NCBI GenBank assembly: GCA_023407175.1
Contig: JAEYMU010000058.1
Coordinates: 62,001 to 126,000, forward strand
Reading direction: 5' to 3'
Source of the DNA: Bacillota bacterium
Lineage (GTDB): Bacteria > Bacillota_A > Clostridia > Lachnospirales > Lachnospiraceae
DNA length: 64,000 nt
The notes beneath the pieces are model-generated. The model saw only the letters and a list, made by a program, of their open reading frames with translations, had not been told where the DNA came from and searched no databases. Made by a program: the position numbers and the translations under genes. Every line of letters begins with the position of its first letter. Positions within the stretch are counted from its first letter, which is position 1. Below are positions 19,310-27,480 of the stretch, one piece after another.

Positions 19310-19335
19310 ATTGGACAAAATATGTATTTTGTCTA
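19310..19335. repeat. Right dyad site flanking the recombinase (candidate crossover site)
   Basis: The site is ATTG, then the core GACAAAATATGTATTTTGTC (19314-19333), then TA. Aligned directly with the left site it matches 24 of 26 positions, the two differences being the centre (CA versus TG). Aligned as an inverted copy, the 20-bp core is identical. The asymmetric centre is thus in opposite orientation at the two sites, which for a tyrosine recombinase predicts inversion rather than excision. Confidence 0.7.
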
Positions 19336-19461
19336 ATAAAAAACGCCTGTAACACCATAATATCAATGTTTTCTTATACAATTTGTCTGTTTTTATGAAA
19401 ATTTGGGATTGTAATGTCTAGTAAATATTTATTAAAAATATTTATTTTGGAGGTGGGAGCT

Positions 19462-21459
19462 TTGGGTTTTATGATAGATAATGAGAATTTGCTGGAATTT
19501 TACATCTATGAGACAACGGAGCAATTGATGCAGCTGGAAAATATCGCTCTGCATAGCGAGGCGGAAAACAGCCTTGAGAATAGGATCAACGAGGTGTTTC
19601 GGCTGGTACACACTATGAAAGGCTCATCTGCCGTCATGGATTATAAAAATATCGTTGAATTGTCTCATTCTTTAGAGGACGTGTTTTATTTCATTCGTGA
19701 AAATAACCCGAAGCAGGTGGATTATACACTGCTGACTGAAATTGTTTTAAAAAGCATTGATTTTATAAAAAAGGAAATATCCACGATACAAAGTACCGGC
19801 AGGGCAGAAGGCAATGTATCGGAATTAGTCGCAGCCTTGAAGGGATTTTTGGAGGTACTGTCCGTAAAAAACCCCTTAGATAAGAATGCACTTGATCCTG
19901 GAAAGGAGCCTGTACCTGCTGCCTGTTATATTCAACAGCCGGCCGGCCAGCAGCAATATAAAGCAGTAATCTTTTTTGAAGACGGATGTGAAATGGAAAA
20001 CGTCCGTGCCTTCAATATCATCTATCATCTGGAAAAATCGGCAACAATCATAAATTATCTTCCCTATGACATCCTTCAATCACAGGCCACAGAGGAATAT
20101 ATCAGGAATCATGGTTTTGAAATAAATTTTACTACCGGCCTGAATGACATGGAGGTGGAGAAGATAATATCAGAAACCCTGTTCATCAAGGAAATCAGGC
20201 TGGAGCATATAGAGCCACAGACTGGCGAAGCAGGGCTTCCAGGCCAAACGGCGGAGAAATCCGATCATAATGCGGGAAATGCAAAGCAGAGCATGATCAG
20301 TGTCAGTATCGCGAAGATGGACAGGCTGATGGACCTGGTGGGAGAGCTGGTGATATCCCAGGCGATGGTGGTTCAAAATCCGGAGCTGGAAGGGCTGAAG
20401 CTTAGCGGCTTTCATAAGGCCTCACGGCAGCTTGAGCTGGTGACAGGTGATATCCAGGAGGCGGTGATGTCCCTTAGAATGATATCCCTATCCATGACCT
20501 TTCAGAAAATGAAGCGGATTGTTCGGGATATGGGGAAAAAATTAAAGAAAGAAATCCATCTGGAGCTTATCGGAGAGGACACCGAGGTTGATAAAAATAT
20601 CATGGAGCATCTGTCCGACCCTCTGCTTCATCTGGTACGCAATGCCGCAGATCACGGCATTGAAGACGGAGAAACCAGAATTAAGACAGGAAAGCAGACA
20701 TATGGTACCGTAACCCTGGAAGCGGGAAATGATGGCGGAGATGTGAGAATTGTCGTTAAGGATGACGGGAGAGGGCTTGACCGTCAGGGAATCTTACAAA
20801 AGGCCAAACAACAGGGACTGCTGCATAAGCCGGAACAGGAATACACGGACAGGGAGATATTCTCCATGATTTTTTTGCCGGGATTTTCTACCAAAGAGGC
20901 GGTCACCGAATTCTCCGGACGGGGTGTGGGAATGGATGTTGTGAATAAGAATATTGAAGAAATCGGAGGAACGATTCAGGTGGAGTCGGCTGCCGGTAAA
21001 TTCACCTCGGTCATGATTAAAATACCGCTGACCCTGGCCATTATCGAGGGTATGAAGATCAGAGTGAGCAAAGAGATTTATATTGTACCGATTACCTCTA
21101 TCCGGGAATCCTTCCGGTTTTCGGGGCATAGCCTCCTGTATGATGAAATCTCCGGGAGAGAAATGATTATGCTTCGCGGCAACTGCTATCCGGTGCTTAG
21201 GCTTCACCGGCACTTTAAGCTATCCGCCGAGGCGTCCGGACTGGAGGAAGGGATTTTTGTGGTTGTGGAATATGAAGCAAAGACCATATGTCTGTTTGCG
21301 GATGAGCTGATTGGCGTACAGCAGGTAGTAATCAAGGCATTGCCCCCTTATATCAAGAAGAGAAAAGACATCTCAAGCTGTACGGTATTAGGGGATGGAA
21401 ATGTTTGTCTGATTATTGATGTGCCCGGTCTCTTTTATACCTTTGGCCTGGTGGCCTAG
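19462..21459 (+). CDS. cheA: Chemotaxis histidine kinase CheA
   Basis: 665 residues from TTG 19462, 8 bp after GGAGG; ATG 19471 is the alternative, and an upstream ATG at 19414 has no ribosome-binding site. Domains: HPt (P1) with phospho-His50 in RLVHTMKGSSAVMDY; a P2-like region; the dimerisation helices (MDRLMDLVGELVISQA); the HATPase with N box LVRNAADHGIEDGE, KDDGRG, FLPGFSTKE and GRGVGMDVV; and a C-terminal CheW-like domain. It phosphorylates CheY/CheB-type receivers under receptor control. No cheY, cheB or cheR lies in the window, so the output is unknown. Its expression may depend on the invertible segment just upstream. Confidence 0.93.
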   Translation: MGFMIDNENLLEFYIYETTEQLMQLENIALHSEAENSLENRINEVFRLVHTMKGSSAVMDYKNIVELSHSLEDVFYFIRENNPKQVDYTLLTEIVLKSIDFIKKEISTIQSTGRAEGNVSELVAALKGFLEVLSVKNPLDKNALDPGKEPVPAACYIQQPAGQQQYKAVIFFEDGCEMENVRAFNIIYHLEKSATIINYLPYDILQSQATEEYIRNHGFEINFTTGLNDMEVEKIISETLFIKEIRLEHIEPQTGEAGLPGQTAEKSDHNAGNAKQSMISVSIAKMDRLMDLVGELVISQAMVVQNPELEGLKLSGFHKASRQLELVTGDIQEAVMSLRMISLSMTFQKMKRIVRDMGKKLKKEIHLELIGEDTEVDKNIMEHLSDPLLHLVRNAADHGIEDGETRIKTGKQTYGTVTLEAGNDGGDVRIVVKDDGRGLDRQGILQKAKQQGLLHKPEQEYTDREIFSMIFLPGFSTKEAVTEFSGRGVGMDVVNKNIEEIGGTIQVESAAGKFTSVMIKIPLTLAIIEGMKIRVSKEIYIVPITSIRESFRFSGHSLLYDEISGREMIMLRGNCYPVLRLHRHFKLSAEASGLEEGIFVVVEYEAKTICLFADELIGVQQVVIKALPPYIKKRKDISSCTVLGDGNVCLIIDVPGLFYTFGLVA

Positions 21460-21543
21460 TACCGGCATACCGCTATGAATGGGGAAACACGCAGTGTTTT
21501 GGAGTTTGGCTCTGAACGGTTACATCAATTTAATGATATAGGG

Positions 21544-21620
21544 AGTTTGAAAGAAGATCACTTTCAAACTCTTTATTGATGCAGTATCACAAGCAGGCTT
21601 GTGATATGCAGGGGTATAAG
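21544..21620 (+). repeat. Dispersed two-hairpin repeat, copy 1
   Basis: Stem 1 has arms AGTTTGAAAG/CTTTCAAACT; stem 2 has arms ATCACAAGC/GCTTGTGAT; then comes the conserved tail TGCAGGGGTATAAG. A near-identical 80-bp copy occurs at 46744-46823 after glyA, with the same order and linker (CTTTATTGA). Copy 1 lies between cheA and cheW. It is likely a REP/MITE-like element or a small structured RNA; nothing shows mobility directly. Confidence 0.75.
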
Positions 21621-21654
21621 TTTGAAACTAACATTTAAGAAAGGAGGAAAGCAC

Positions 21655-22161
21655 ATGACGGAAAAAAAAGAGGAGCTTGCTGAAAGCCCGGAGGATACGC
21701 AAAAGGGAAAGTTCCTGACATTCTCCTTAGGGAAGGAAGTCTATGCGATTGAAATCAGGTATGTAACGGAAATCATAGGGATACAGCCAATTACCGAAGT
21801 TCCGGAGCTATTGCCCTATGTGAAGGGGATTATAAACTTAAGAGGCAGGATTATACCGGTGCTGGATGTAAGAATACGCTTTCGTAAGGCCCCGGTCGAT
21901 TACAATGACCGCACCTGCATTATTGTCATAGAAGTCAGGGACAATTATATGGGGCTGATTGTCGATAACGTATCCGAGGTATTATCCATCGCCGAGGAAG
22001 AAACCGTACCGCCGCCGGAAATGGCGGAAAATAAATTCATCCAGGCAATCGGAAAGGTAGGCAGTGAGGTTAAGCTGATACTGGACTGTGACAAACTGAT
22101 GAATGAAGAGGATGCAGAGGTCTTTTGCCAACTTGCATCGTGTGAAAATAGTCTCGCATAA
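21655..22161 (+). CDS. cheW: Chemotaxis coupling protein CheW
   Basis: 168 residues from ATG 21655 with AAGGAGG 8 bp upstream. This single-domain CheW fold has FSLGKEVYAIEI, VTEIIGIQPITEVP, LPYVKGIINLRGRIIPVLDVR (read in parts) and GLIVDNVSEVLSI, the signature regions of CheW. It bridges receptors and CheA in the signalling array. A hydrophilic N-terminal extension of about 20 residues is unremarkable. It sits between cheA and a soluble receptor, with a hairpin repeat on either side. Confidence 0.93.
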   Translation: MTEKKEELAESPEDTQKGKFLTFSLGKEVYAIEIRYVTEIIGIQPITEVPELLPYVKGIINLRGRIIPVLDVRIRFRKAPVDYNDRTCIIVIEVRDNYMGLIVDNVSEVLSIAEEETVPPPEMAENKFIQAIGKVGSEVKLILDCDKLMNEEDAEVFCQLASCENSLA

Positions 22162-22197
22162 ACCTGCGAGCCAGATGAAAAGCATAATTCATACGAT

Positions 22198-22306
22198 AAA
22201 TTTATGCTGACACCCAAATTTATGGGCAGCGTTAGAGTGGAGGTCAGTGTGAAAAATCAAGATTTTTCACACGCAAATTTGTGCCTGCGACCCAAAGTTT
22301 GCAGGC
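22198..22306 (+). repeat. Intergenic hairpins with a degenerate tandem unit
   Basis: Two 32-bp related units are seen: 22198-22229 (AAATTTATGctgac then CCCAAATTTATGGGCAG) and 22275-22306 (AAATTTGTGcctgc then CCCAAAGTTTGCAGGC). Between them is a perfect 12-bp-arm hairpin, GTGTGAAAAATC (22247-22258) with GATTTTTCACAC (22261-22272). It separates cheW from the receptor gene. Role unknown; differential mRNA stability within the operon is one possibility. Confidence 0.55.
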
Positions 22307-22332
22307 TTTGAAGAAAGGCATGGTAGACTGTT

Positions 22333-24294
22333 ATGATCTTAGGGAAAAGGAAAAGAGAGCTGAATTATTACAGGGAAGAAATTACACGTCTGGAAGAAAA
22401 TTTAAAAAAAATATCGAATGGGGATTTCAATTTGAAGTCTGAAGCGCAGGAGGCTGAACACATACCGGTGGGAGACCGTTCCAAAATCATGCTGATCGAC
22501 CATCATATTACGGGCCTTGCCGATACCTGCAAAAATATTATAAAGGATACAGAAGTTTTTAAGAATAATATACAGGAGGGAAATACGGGTTATCGGATGC
22601 CGAATCTTGGATATAACGGACAGTATCAAAGGATTGGTGAAAATATAAATCAAATGATGGATGCCTTGGTAAAGCCACTGAATGAATCCCTGGGCGTGTT
22701 GTCACAGATGGCGGTCAATGACTATACCAGTACTATGACCACCAAATATAAAGGAGAACTTCTAAGCTTTGCCACTGCAATCAATGATGTTCAAACGCGT
22801 CTGCTAACCGTTCAGAATGTCGCACAGAAGATATCCAGAGGGGATATCAGCGAATTGGATAATTTTAAAAAAGTAGGAAGAAGATCGGAAAACGACCATC
22901 TGCTACCCTCCTTCATCAGTATGATGGAGGCAATAAAGGAATTGATTAATGAGGCAGAAATGCTTGCTGAGGCGGCAATCAACGGAGACTTGAGCGTCAG
23001 GGGAAACAGCAGTAAATTCGAGGGTGGCTATGCGGATATCATCAAGGGCTTTAACGGTACCCTGGACGGGGTAATAGCTCCGGTAAATGAAGTAATAAAT
23101 GCACTGGGTAAGATGGCAGAGGGCTCGGTCAGCCATTCCGTGGACACAGTCTATAAGGGGGATTATGAGAAGCTGACCCATTCCCTCAATACCACCCTCG
23201 GGATACTTCGCAATGTAATTACGGATATCGGCAATGTATTGCAAAATATCTCCCGGGGAAATCTGAATATAGATTATGTACGCGAATATAAGGGTGATTA
23301 TGCGGTGATTTCAAAGGCTTTGAATGAGATTATCAAATCACTTAATTATACCCTAGCAGAGGTTAATACGGCAGCGCAGCAGGTTGCCTCAGGAGCAGGT
23401 CAGATATCACAGGCCAGTCTTACCTTGTCCCAGGGGGCTGAGGAGCAGGCCAGTTCAATTGAAGAGGTGACTGCCGCACTTGCGGAGGTTTCCGCGCAGG
23501 TGAAGCAGAATGCACAAAATGCCAACGAAGCAAATAAGCTTAGCCTGACGGCAAAGAACGATGCTGTCAAGGGAAATGAGCATATGAAGGAAATGCAGCA
23601 GGCAATGTATGATATCAATACGGCCTCCTCAAATATCTCAAAGATTATCAAGGTAATTGATGATATCGCCTTCCAGACCAATATACTGGCGCTGAATGCT
23701 GCTGTGGAGGCCGCCAGAGCAGGGCAGTACGGGAAGGGCTTTGCCGTAGTAGCGGAAGAGGTCCGCAATTTGGCCCAGAAAAGTGCAAGTGCAGCCAAGG
23801 ATACGACAACCCTGATTGAGGGCTCGGTGGAAAAGGTCGAGGCGGGAACAAAGATAGCCAACAGTACGGCAGCCGCCTTAAATGAAATTGTTGAAAGCAT
23901 CACAAGGACCGCGGAGCTGATCGGCTCCATTGCAGCTGCCTCCAATGAACAGGCGACTGCAGTCACACAGGTAAACCAGGCGGTGGACCAGATATCGGGA
24001 GTCATCCAGACCAACTCCGCAACGGCCGAGGAAAGTGCCTCCTCCAGTGAAGAGCTGTCCAGCCAGGCAGATATGCTAAAGCAGATGGTGGGTAAATTCA
24101 AGCTGAAGGAGGTGCAGGTACCGGAGGGCTTTGAGCTGGAGAATATCAGTCCGGAGGTATTGAAGGCAATCCGGGAAATGTACGGACAGAAGGGAAGGGA
24201 TCTCGCACCGGTTTATAAAAACGAACCGGAGAAGGTACCGCCGAAAAACAGGGTGAATATTGTCCTGGAGGAGAATGAATTCGGGAAATATTAA
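22333..24294 (+). CDS. Soluble methyl-accepting chemotaxis protein with HAMP-like repeats
   Basis: 653 residues without any convincing transmembrane segment or signal peptide, so it should be cytoplasmic. Residues ~90-350 hold several HAMP-like repeats recognisable by recurring [21 protein letters not shown] and RGNLNIDY elements separated by about 45-90 residues. Residues ~350-600 are the MCP signalling domain with the conserved tip [24 protein letters not shown] (read in parts) and [23 protein letters not shown]. The C-terminal tail lacks an obvious CheR-docking pentapeptide. With cheA and cheW it forms a compact array. The sensed cue (redox, metabolite or energy) is not visible; no PAS, GAF or heme motif is seen. 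Confidence 0.9.
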   Translation: MILGKRKRELNYYREEITRLEENLKKISNGDFNLKSEAQEAEHIPVGDRSKIMLIDHHITGLADTCKNIIKDTEVFKNNIQEGNTGYRMPNLGYNGQYQRIGENINQMMDALVKPLNESLGVLSQMAVNDYTSTMTTKYKGELLSFATAINDVQTRLLTVQNVAQKISRGDISELDNFKKVGRRSENDHLLPSFISMMEAIKELINEAEMLAEAAINGDLSVRGNSSKFEGGYADIIKGFNGTLDGVIAPVNEVINALGKMAEGSVSHSVDTVYKGDYEKLTHSLNTTLGILRNVITDIGNVLQNISRGNLNIDYVREYKGDYAVISKALNEIIKSLNYTLAEVNTAAQQVASGAGQISQASLTLSQGAEEQASSIEEVTAALAEVSAQVKQNAQNANEANKLSLTAKNDAVKGNEHMKEMQQAMYDINTASSNISKIIKVIDDIAFQTNILALNAAVEAARAGQYGKGFAVVAEEVRNLAQKSASAAKDTTTLIEGSVEKVEAGTKIANSTAAALNEIVESITRTAELIGSIAAASNEQATAVTQVNQAVDQISGVIQTNSATAEESASSSEELSSQADMLKQMVGKFKLKEVQVPEGFELENISPEVLKAIREMYGQKGRDLAPVYKNEPEKVPPKNRVNIVLEENEFGKY

Positions 24295-24315
24295 GATTTC
24301 GAGCCTTTCCGCGGG

Positions 24316-24344
24316 TTGACGTTATTTTACAGGAGTGTTATAAT
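24316..24344 (+). promoter_or_regulatory. Sigma-70-type promoter upstream of helD
   Basis: TTGACG (24316-24321), a 17-bp spacer and a perfect TATAAT (24339-24344). Transcription would begin near 24351, about 125 bp before the helD start, leaving a leader that contains the palindrome at 24410. Confidence 0.8.
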
Positions 24345-24409
24345 GGACTTTCGCTGATAAAGCGGGGAATATTTACCACGGGTTTTCTTGGCAAAATCTA
24401 AGAAAAAAA

Positions 24410-24427
24410 GTGTATCATGTGATACAC
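24410..24427. promoter_or_regulatory. Palindrome in the helD leader
   Basis: GTGTATCATGTGATACAC has perfect 8-bp arms GTGTATCA/TGATACAC around TG. It lies downstream of the predicted start site, where a bound repressor could block elongation. No cognate regulator is identifiable in the window. Part of it (GTGATACACCGT) recurs within the helD coding sequence near 25139, probably by chance. Confidence 0.5.
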
Positions 24428-24477
24428 CGTCGCTTGGCAAGATATTTGAAAAAATATTACTACCAGGAGGGAAGGCT

Positions 24478-26676
24478 ATGTCGAAAAAGAACGAAGCACA
24501 GGAAATTACAGGAGAGGAACCACAGAAGGACCAAAAACAGCTGGAATGGCAAAAGGAAGAGGAGCACCTGGAGGAATGCATTAAAATCATACAGCATAAT
24601 ATTGATGATTATATGCAAAAGTACAGTGAGCTGGGTGCCGAAACCAAGGAGCTCTATGACAACTACCGTTCCAATAACCCGGAGCTTCACAACGATCTGG
24701 TCATCGGGCTTGATATGAGGTCCATGATGAAGCGGATTCTTGATAAGAATGTCCGGGCATTAAAAAAGCCGTATTTCGGGCGTATTGATTACCGGGAGGC
24801 GGGAGATAAGGAAAGCAGCATATTGTATCTTGGAAAGAACGGAGTGCGCAGGAATATCTCCGAGAATCTGGTCGTCGACTGGCGGTCTCCCATATCCAGT
24901 GTATATTACGACAGTGATATCGGGAAAAGCTCCTATCAAACACCTTACGGGGATCAGATTGAGATTTTACTGGAACGAAAAAGAACCTATGAAATATCAG
25001 ACAGCAGGCTGCTTGATTTTTATGATTCCGATGTGGTGGCTAACGATGAGTTTCTTACAAAGTATCTAAGCAAGAACAAGGAAGTAGTACTGGGAGAGAT
25101 TATTGCAACAATCCAGAAGGAACAAAATGAAATCATCCGTGATACACCGTGGCACAGTGTTATCGTACAGGGAGTCGCAGGAAGCGGTAAAACTACTGTG
25201 GCGATGCACCGTATCTCGTATATCTTGTATAATTACAAGGATAAATTCCGTCCGGATGAATTCTATATCATCGGCAGCAACAAGATGCTTTTAAATTATA
25301 TCACCGGAGTGCTTCCAAATCTGGACGTATATAATGTGAACCAGATGACGATGGAGGAATTTCTGATCTCCTTGCTGGATAAGGATTTTGCTTTAAAGAA
25401 GGGTAAATATACACTGGGCAGCAACAGCGCAGCGCATGACCGGGTAAACCCGGAGGAGCTGTCCGGTCTGAAGCGTTTCAAAGGCTCCGTTCATTATATG
25501 AAGGCCCTTGAGGCCTACATGAGAAAATATGAGCTTAAGGCAGTGAACTGCTCCACGGTAAGCTATCAAAAGCAGGTGCTGTATACCGGTGAGGACATTT
25601 CCTACTATATTAGCTCCTTTGAGGACTTGCCGCTTCAGGAGAAAATCGAGCTGCTGAATAAGCGCCTGGCGCAAAAGATCGCATATATCAATGAGAGCGA
25701 GCTAAGGCGTAAAGAGGAAATCAGGGCAGAGGTCAATAAATTCAAAAATCATTTCGGTATTCGGAATAAGAAATACAATCTGATGGAAATATATCTGGAA
25801 TTTCTGGAGGATTTAAGTGCAAATCGAAGTGAATATGGGAATATACCGATTCCTTCCCCGGAGACTATTGCACTTTTACTTCAGGAGCTTAGGAATAAAT
25901 ACCTTGATCTGTATGATCTTGGGATGCTGGCCTTTATCAAGAAAAGATTGAAGCAGTCACAGGATTTTGAATTTGTAAGCCATATCATCATTGATGAGGC
26001 CCAGGACTTTGGAGCGGCGCTGTTTTATCTGTTTAAAAGGCTGTTTAAAAATTGTACCTATACGATTATGGGAGATGTATCCCAGAATATATATTATGAT
26101 ACCGGTATGAACGATTGGGAAACCTTAAAAAGAGAGGTTTTTGTATCAGAGAAGGATCGCTTCTATGTATTGGCCAAAAGCTACCGTAATACCGTGGAAA
26201 TATCGGATTACGCAAGCAGGGTTTTAAGAAAATGTACCTTTCAAACCTATGATATAGAACCCATCATCCGCCATGGCAGGGAGGTATCGGTAAGAAAGGT
26301 TTCAGAGGCCGGCCAGCTCCTTAAGGAAACGGTGTCAATCATCGAGGAGACCCAAAGGTCGGGCTATGACACCATCGCAGTTATCTGCCGGACGGTGGAG
26401 GAGTCGGAGCGGGTTCGGGACTTATTAAGAAGTCAGGTTGATATGGAACAGGGAGAGGAAGCGATGGATCATATGACCTTCCAGAATGGTGTTATGGTAC
26501 TCCCTATCTATCTGACCAAGGGACTGGAGTTTGATGCAGTTATCCTCTGGAATCCTACCCAGGAGAATTACCGGCTCTGCGATGCGGATGCGAAGCTGAT
26601 GTATGTAGCGATTACCCGGGCCTTGCATGAATTATACGTGGTATACCAGGGAAAGCTGTCAGGCTTATTGGAATAA
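24478..26676 (+). CDS. helD: HelD-like superfamily 1 ATPase (RNA polymerase recycling factor)
   Basis: 732 residues from ATG 24478, preceded by GGAGGGAAGG; an in-frame ATG at 24388 would start inside the leader and is disfavoured. The N terminus is a long charged coiled coil, as in HelD, whose arm enters RNA polymerase. The Walker A motif is GVAGSGKTTVAMHR, Walker B-like HIIIDEAQDFG, and the motifs MGDVSQNIY, AKSYRNTVEISDY, LTKGLEFDAVILWNP and YVAITRALHELYVVY are those of UvrD/Rep-type SF1 enzymes. In Bacillus HelD frees stalled RNA polymerase from DNA. A plain SF1 DNA helicase is the alternative, but the N-terminal arm favours HelD. Confidence 0.85.
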   Translation: MSKKNEAQEITGEEPQKDQKQLEWQKEEEHLEECIKIIQHNIDDYMQKYSELGAETKELYDNYRSNNPELHNDLVIGLDMRSMMKRILDKNVRALKKPYFGRIDYREAGDKESSILYLGKNGVRRNISENLVVDWRSPISSVYYDSDIGKSSYQTPYGDQIEILLERKRTYEISDSRLLDFYDSDVVANDEFLTKYLSKNKEVVLGEIIATIQKEQNEIIRDTPWHSVIVQGVAGSGKTTVAMHRISYILYNYKDKFRPDEFYIIGSNKMLLNYITGVLPNLDVYNVNQMTMEEFLISLLDKDFALKKGKYTLGSNSAAHDRVNPEELSGLKRFKGSVHYMKALEAYMRKYELKAVNCSTVSYQKQVLYTGEDISYYISSFEDLPLQEKIELLNKRLAQKIAYINESELRRKEEIRAEVNKFKNHFGIRNKKYNLMEIYLEFLEDLSANRSEYGNIPIPSPETIALLLQELRNKYLDLYDLGMLAFIKKRLKQSQDFEFVSHIIIDEAQDFGAALFYLFKRLFKNCTYTIMGDVSQNIYYDTGMNDWETLKREVFVSEKDRFYVLAKSYRNTVEISDYASRVLRKCTFQTYDIEPIIRHGREVSVRKVSEAGQLLKETVSIIEETQRSGYDTIAVICRTVEESERVRDLLRSQVDMEQGEEAMDHMTFQNGVMVLPIYLTKGLEFDAVILWNPTQENYRLCDADAKLMYVAITRALHELYVVYQGKLSGLLE

Positions 26677-26687
26677 TCTTAACCTGA

Positions 26688-26736
26688 GTGCCTCAAAAGT
26701 AATTATGGGCTTTCATCCGGTTTACTTTTGAGGCAC
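26688..26736 (+). terminator. Long perfect hairpin after helD
   Basis: Arms GTGCCTCAAAAGTAA (26688-26702) and TTACTTTTGAGGCAC (26722-26736) pair over 15 bp with a 19-nt loop, 12 bp after the helD stop. No T-run follows, so it may act as an mRNA end stabiliser or be an element remnant rather than an intrinsic terminator. Confidence 0.55.
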
Positions 26737-26849
26737 CAGGAACCATAGATCAAAATTGCTCAGTGGCGGTAAATGCTGATAAGAATTATGGAAGGTTACC
26801 AATATTGTTGAAATTATATATGTAATTGAAAAAATTGGTCATTGCCCTA

Positions 26850-26878
26850 TTGACAAAGCGGCCATGTACCTATATAAT
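26850..26878 (+). promoter_or_regulatory. Consensus promoter of the tRNA pair
   Basis: TTGACA (26850-26855), a 17-bp spacer and TATAAT (26873-26878): both hexamers are perfect consensus with ideal spacing, as expected for stable RNA. It ends 16 bp before the first tRNA. Confidence 0.9.
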
Positions 26879-26894
26879 AAAAATACTTTCGAAA

Positions 26895-26967
26895 GGGATC
26901 TTAGCTCAGCTGGGAGAGCATCTGCCTTACAAGCAGAGGGTCATAGGTTCGAGCCCTATAGGTCCCA
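26895..26967 (+). tRNA. tRNA-Val (anticodon TAC)
   Basis: 73 nt. The acceptor arms GGGATCT and AGGTCCC pair fully (one T-G wobble). The D stem is GCTC/GAGC, the anticodon stem TCTGC/GCAGA with loop CTTACAA, and the T arm ATAGG-TTCGAGC-CCTAT. The anticodon TAC reads valine codons. CCA is not encoded. A second tRNA follows 23 bp later in the same transcript. Confidence 0.96.
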
Positions 26968-26990
26968 TTTTCATGCCTGGCATGAAATAC

Positions 26991-27064
26991 GGCGAAGTAG
27001 CTCAGTTGGCGAGAGCATGCGGTTCATACCCGCAGTGTCGGCGGTTCAAATCCGTCCTTCGCTA
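26991..27064 (+). tRNA. tRNA-Met-type (anticodon CAT)
   Basis: 74 nt. Acceptor GGCGAAG pairs with CTTCGCT, D stem GCTC/GAGC, anticodon stem TGCGG/CCGCA with loop TTCATAC, and T arm GGCGG-TTCAAAT-CCGTC. The anticodon is CAT. It lacks the three G-C pairs and the 1-72 mismatch of initiator tRNA, so it is elongator Met; the lysidine-modified Ile isoacceptor cannot be fully excluded. CCA is not encoded. Confidence 0.92.
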
Positions 27065-27085
27065 TTTTAATAAATACGGCTAAAG

Positions 27086-27130
27086 TCCCTGGGTTCCGTT
27101 CATTGCGGCATCCGGGGATGTTTTGTTTTA
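27086..27130 (+). terminator. Terminator after the tRNA pair
   Basis: TCCCTGG (27086-27092) pairs with CCGGGGA (27112-27118) allowing one wobble, with an inner GTTCC/GCGGC-type helix possible. It is followed by TGTTTTGTTTTA. Its position 22 bp after tRNA-Met fits an intrinsic terminator. Confidence 0.6.
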
Positions 27131-27131
27131 T

Positions 27132-27149
27132 TAGGAAATTGCGTCCTAT
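27132..27149. repeat. Short dispersed palindromic repeat, copy 1
   Basis: TAGGAAATTGCGTCCTAT. A copy matching at 16 of 18 positions occurs at 30959-30976, also directly downstream of a terminator. The core AGGA..TCCT is an inverted repeat. The rest of the intergenic region (27150-27390) holds further hairpins such as AAGTGTG-TGAAG-CACACTT near 27228 and an AT-rich stretch, but no gene. Confidence 0.55.
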
Positions 27150-27390
27150 AAAGCAAAGCCCTCCGGGCACGATGTGCAGCTTCGCGCGCGGAACAAAAGT
27201 TGTGCTTTTGAGAATCTATTATCGCGGAAGTGTGTGAAGCACACTTTTGCTCTGGACACATGAAATATCAGCCGCCTGGTGTTCCTATGCGGCGGATAAG
27301 GTTTACAAAACCTCCGGTATAAAGTATAATGGCCTTGACTGTAAACAAAACTATAATCAATACAATAATCAATATAATAATAAATAGTAC

Positions 27391-27458
27391 AGGGCGTGTC
27401 AGAAAACTGCTTGTGCCGGAACGCTTAGAGCACTACAATAAGTTTTCAGACACATTCT
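27391..27458. repeat. MITE-like element upstream of ispF
   Basis: AGGGCGTGTC starts the element. GTGTCAGAAAACT (27396-27408) pairs with AGTTTTCAGACAC (27441-27453) at 12 of 13 positions, around a 32-nt centre. The same terminal sequence AGGGCGTGTC and its complement form a tight palindrome at 45378. Terminal inverted repeats with a short non-coding centre suggest a non-autonomous mobile element. Confidence 0.5.
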
Positions 27459-27480
27459 GATATCAGGAGGTATGAGATTA

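Noticed and set aside
18511..19335. Interpreting the two dyad sites as autorepressor operators
   Set aside because: Not excluded, but the sites bracket the gene symmetrically in inverted orientation with opposite centres, and one lies beyond the 3' end of the gene where an operator would have no use.
23400..24101. 233-codon frame antisense to the MCP signalling domain
   Set aside because: It is Ala/Ser-rich as expected for the complement of a coiled-coil gene, lacks a ribosome-binding site, and overlaps a well-supported gene fully.
26688..26736. Insertion sequence end after helD
   Set aside because: A 15-bp inverted repeat alone, with no transposase and no target duplication, does not support a mobile element.
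26826..27083. Open frames of 85 and 68 codons on the plus strand
   Set aside because: They run through tRNA-Val and tRNA-Met; the translation is of tRNA sequence and no ribosome-binding site is present.
27132..27149. CRISPR-like repeat
   Set aside because: Repeats in the window are dispersed, have no regular spacers, and no cas genes are seen.
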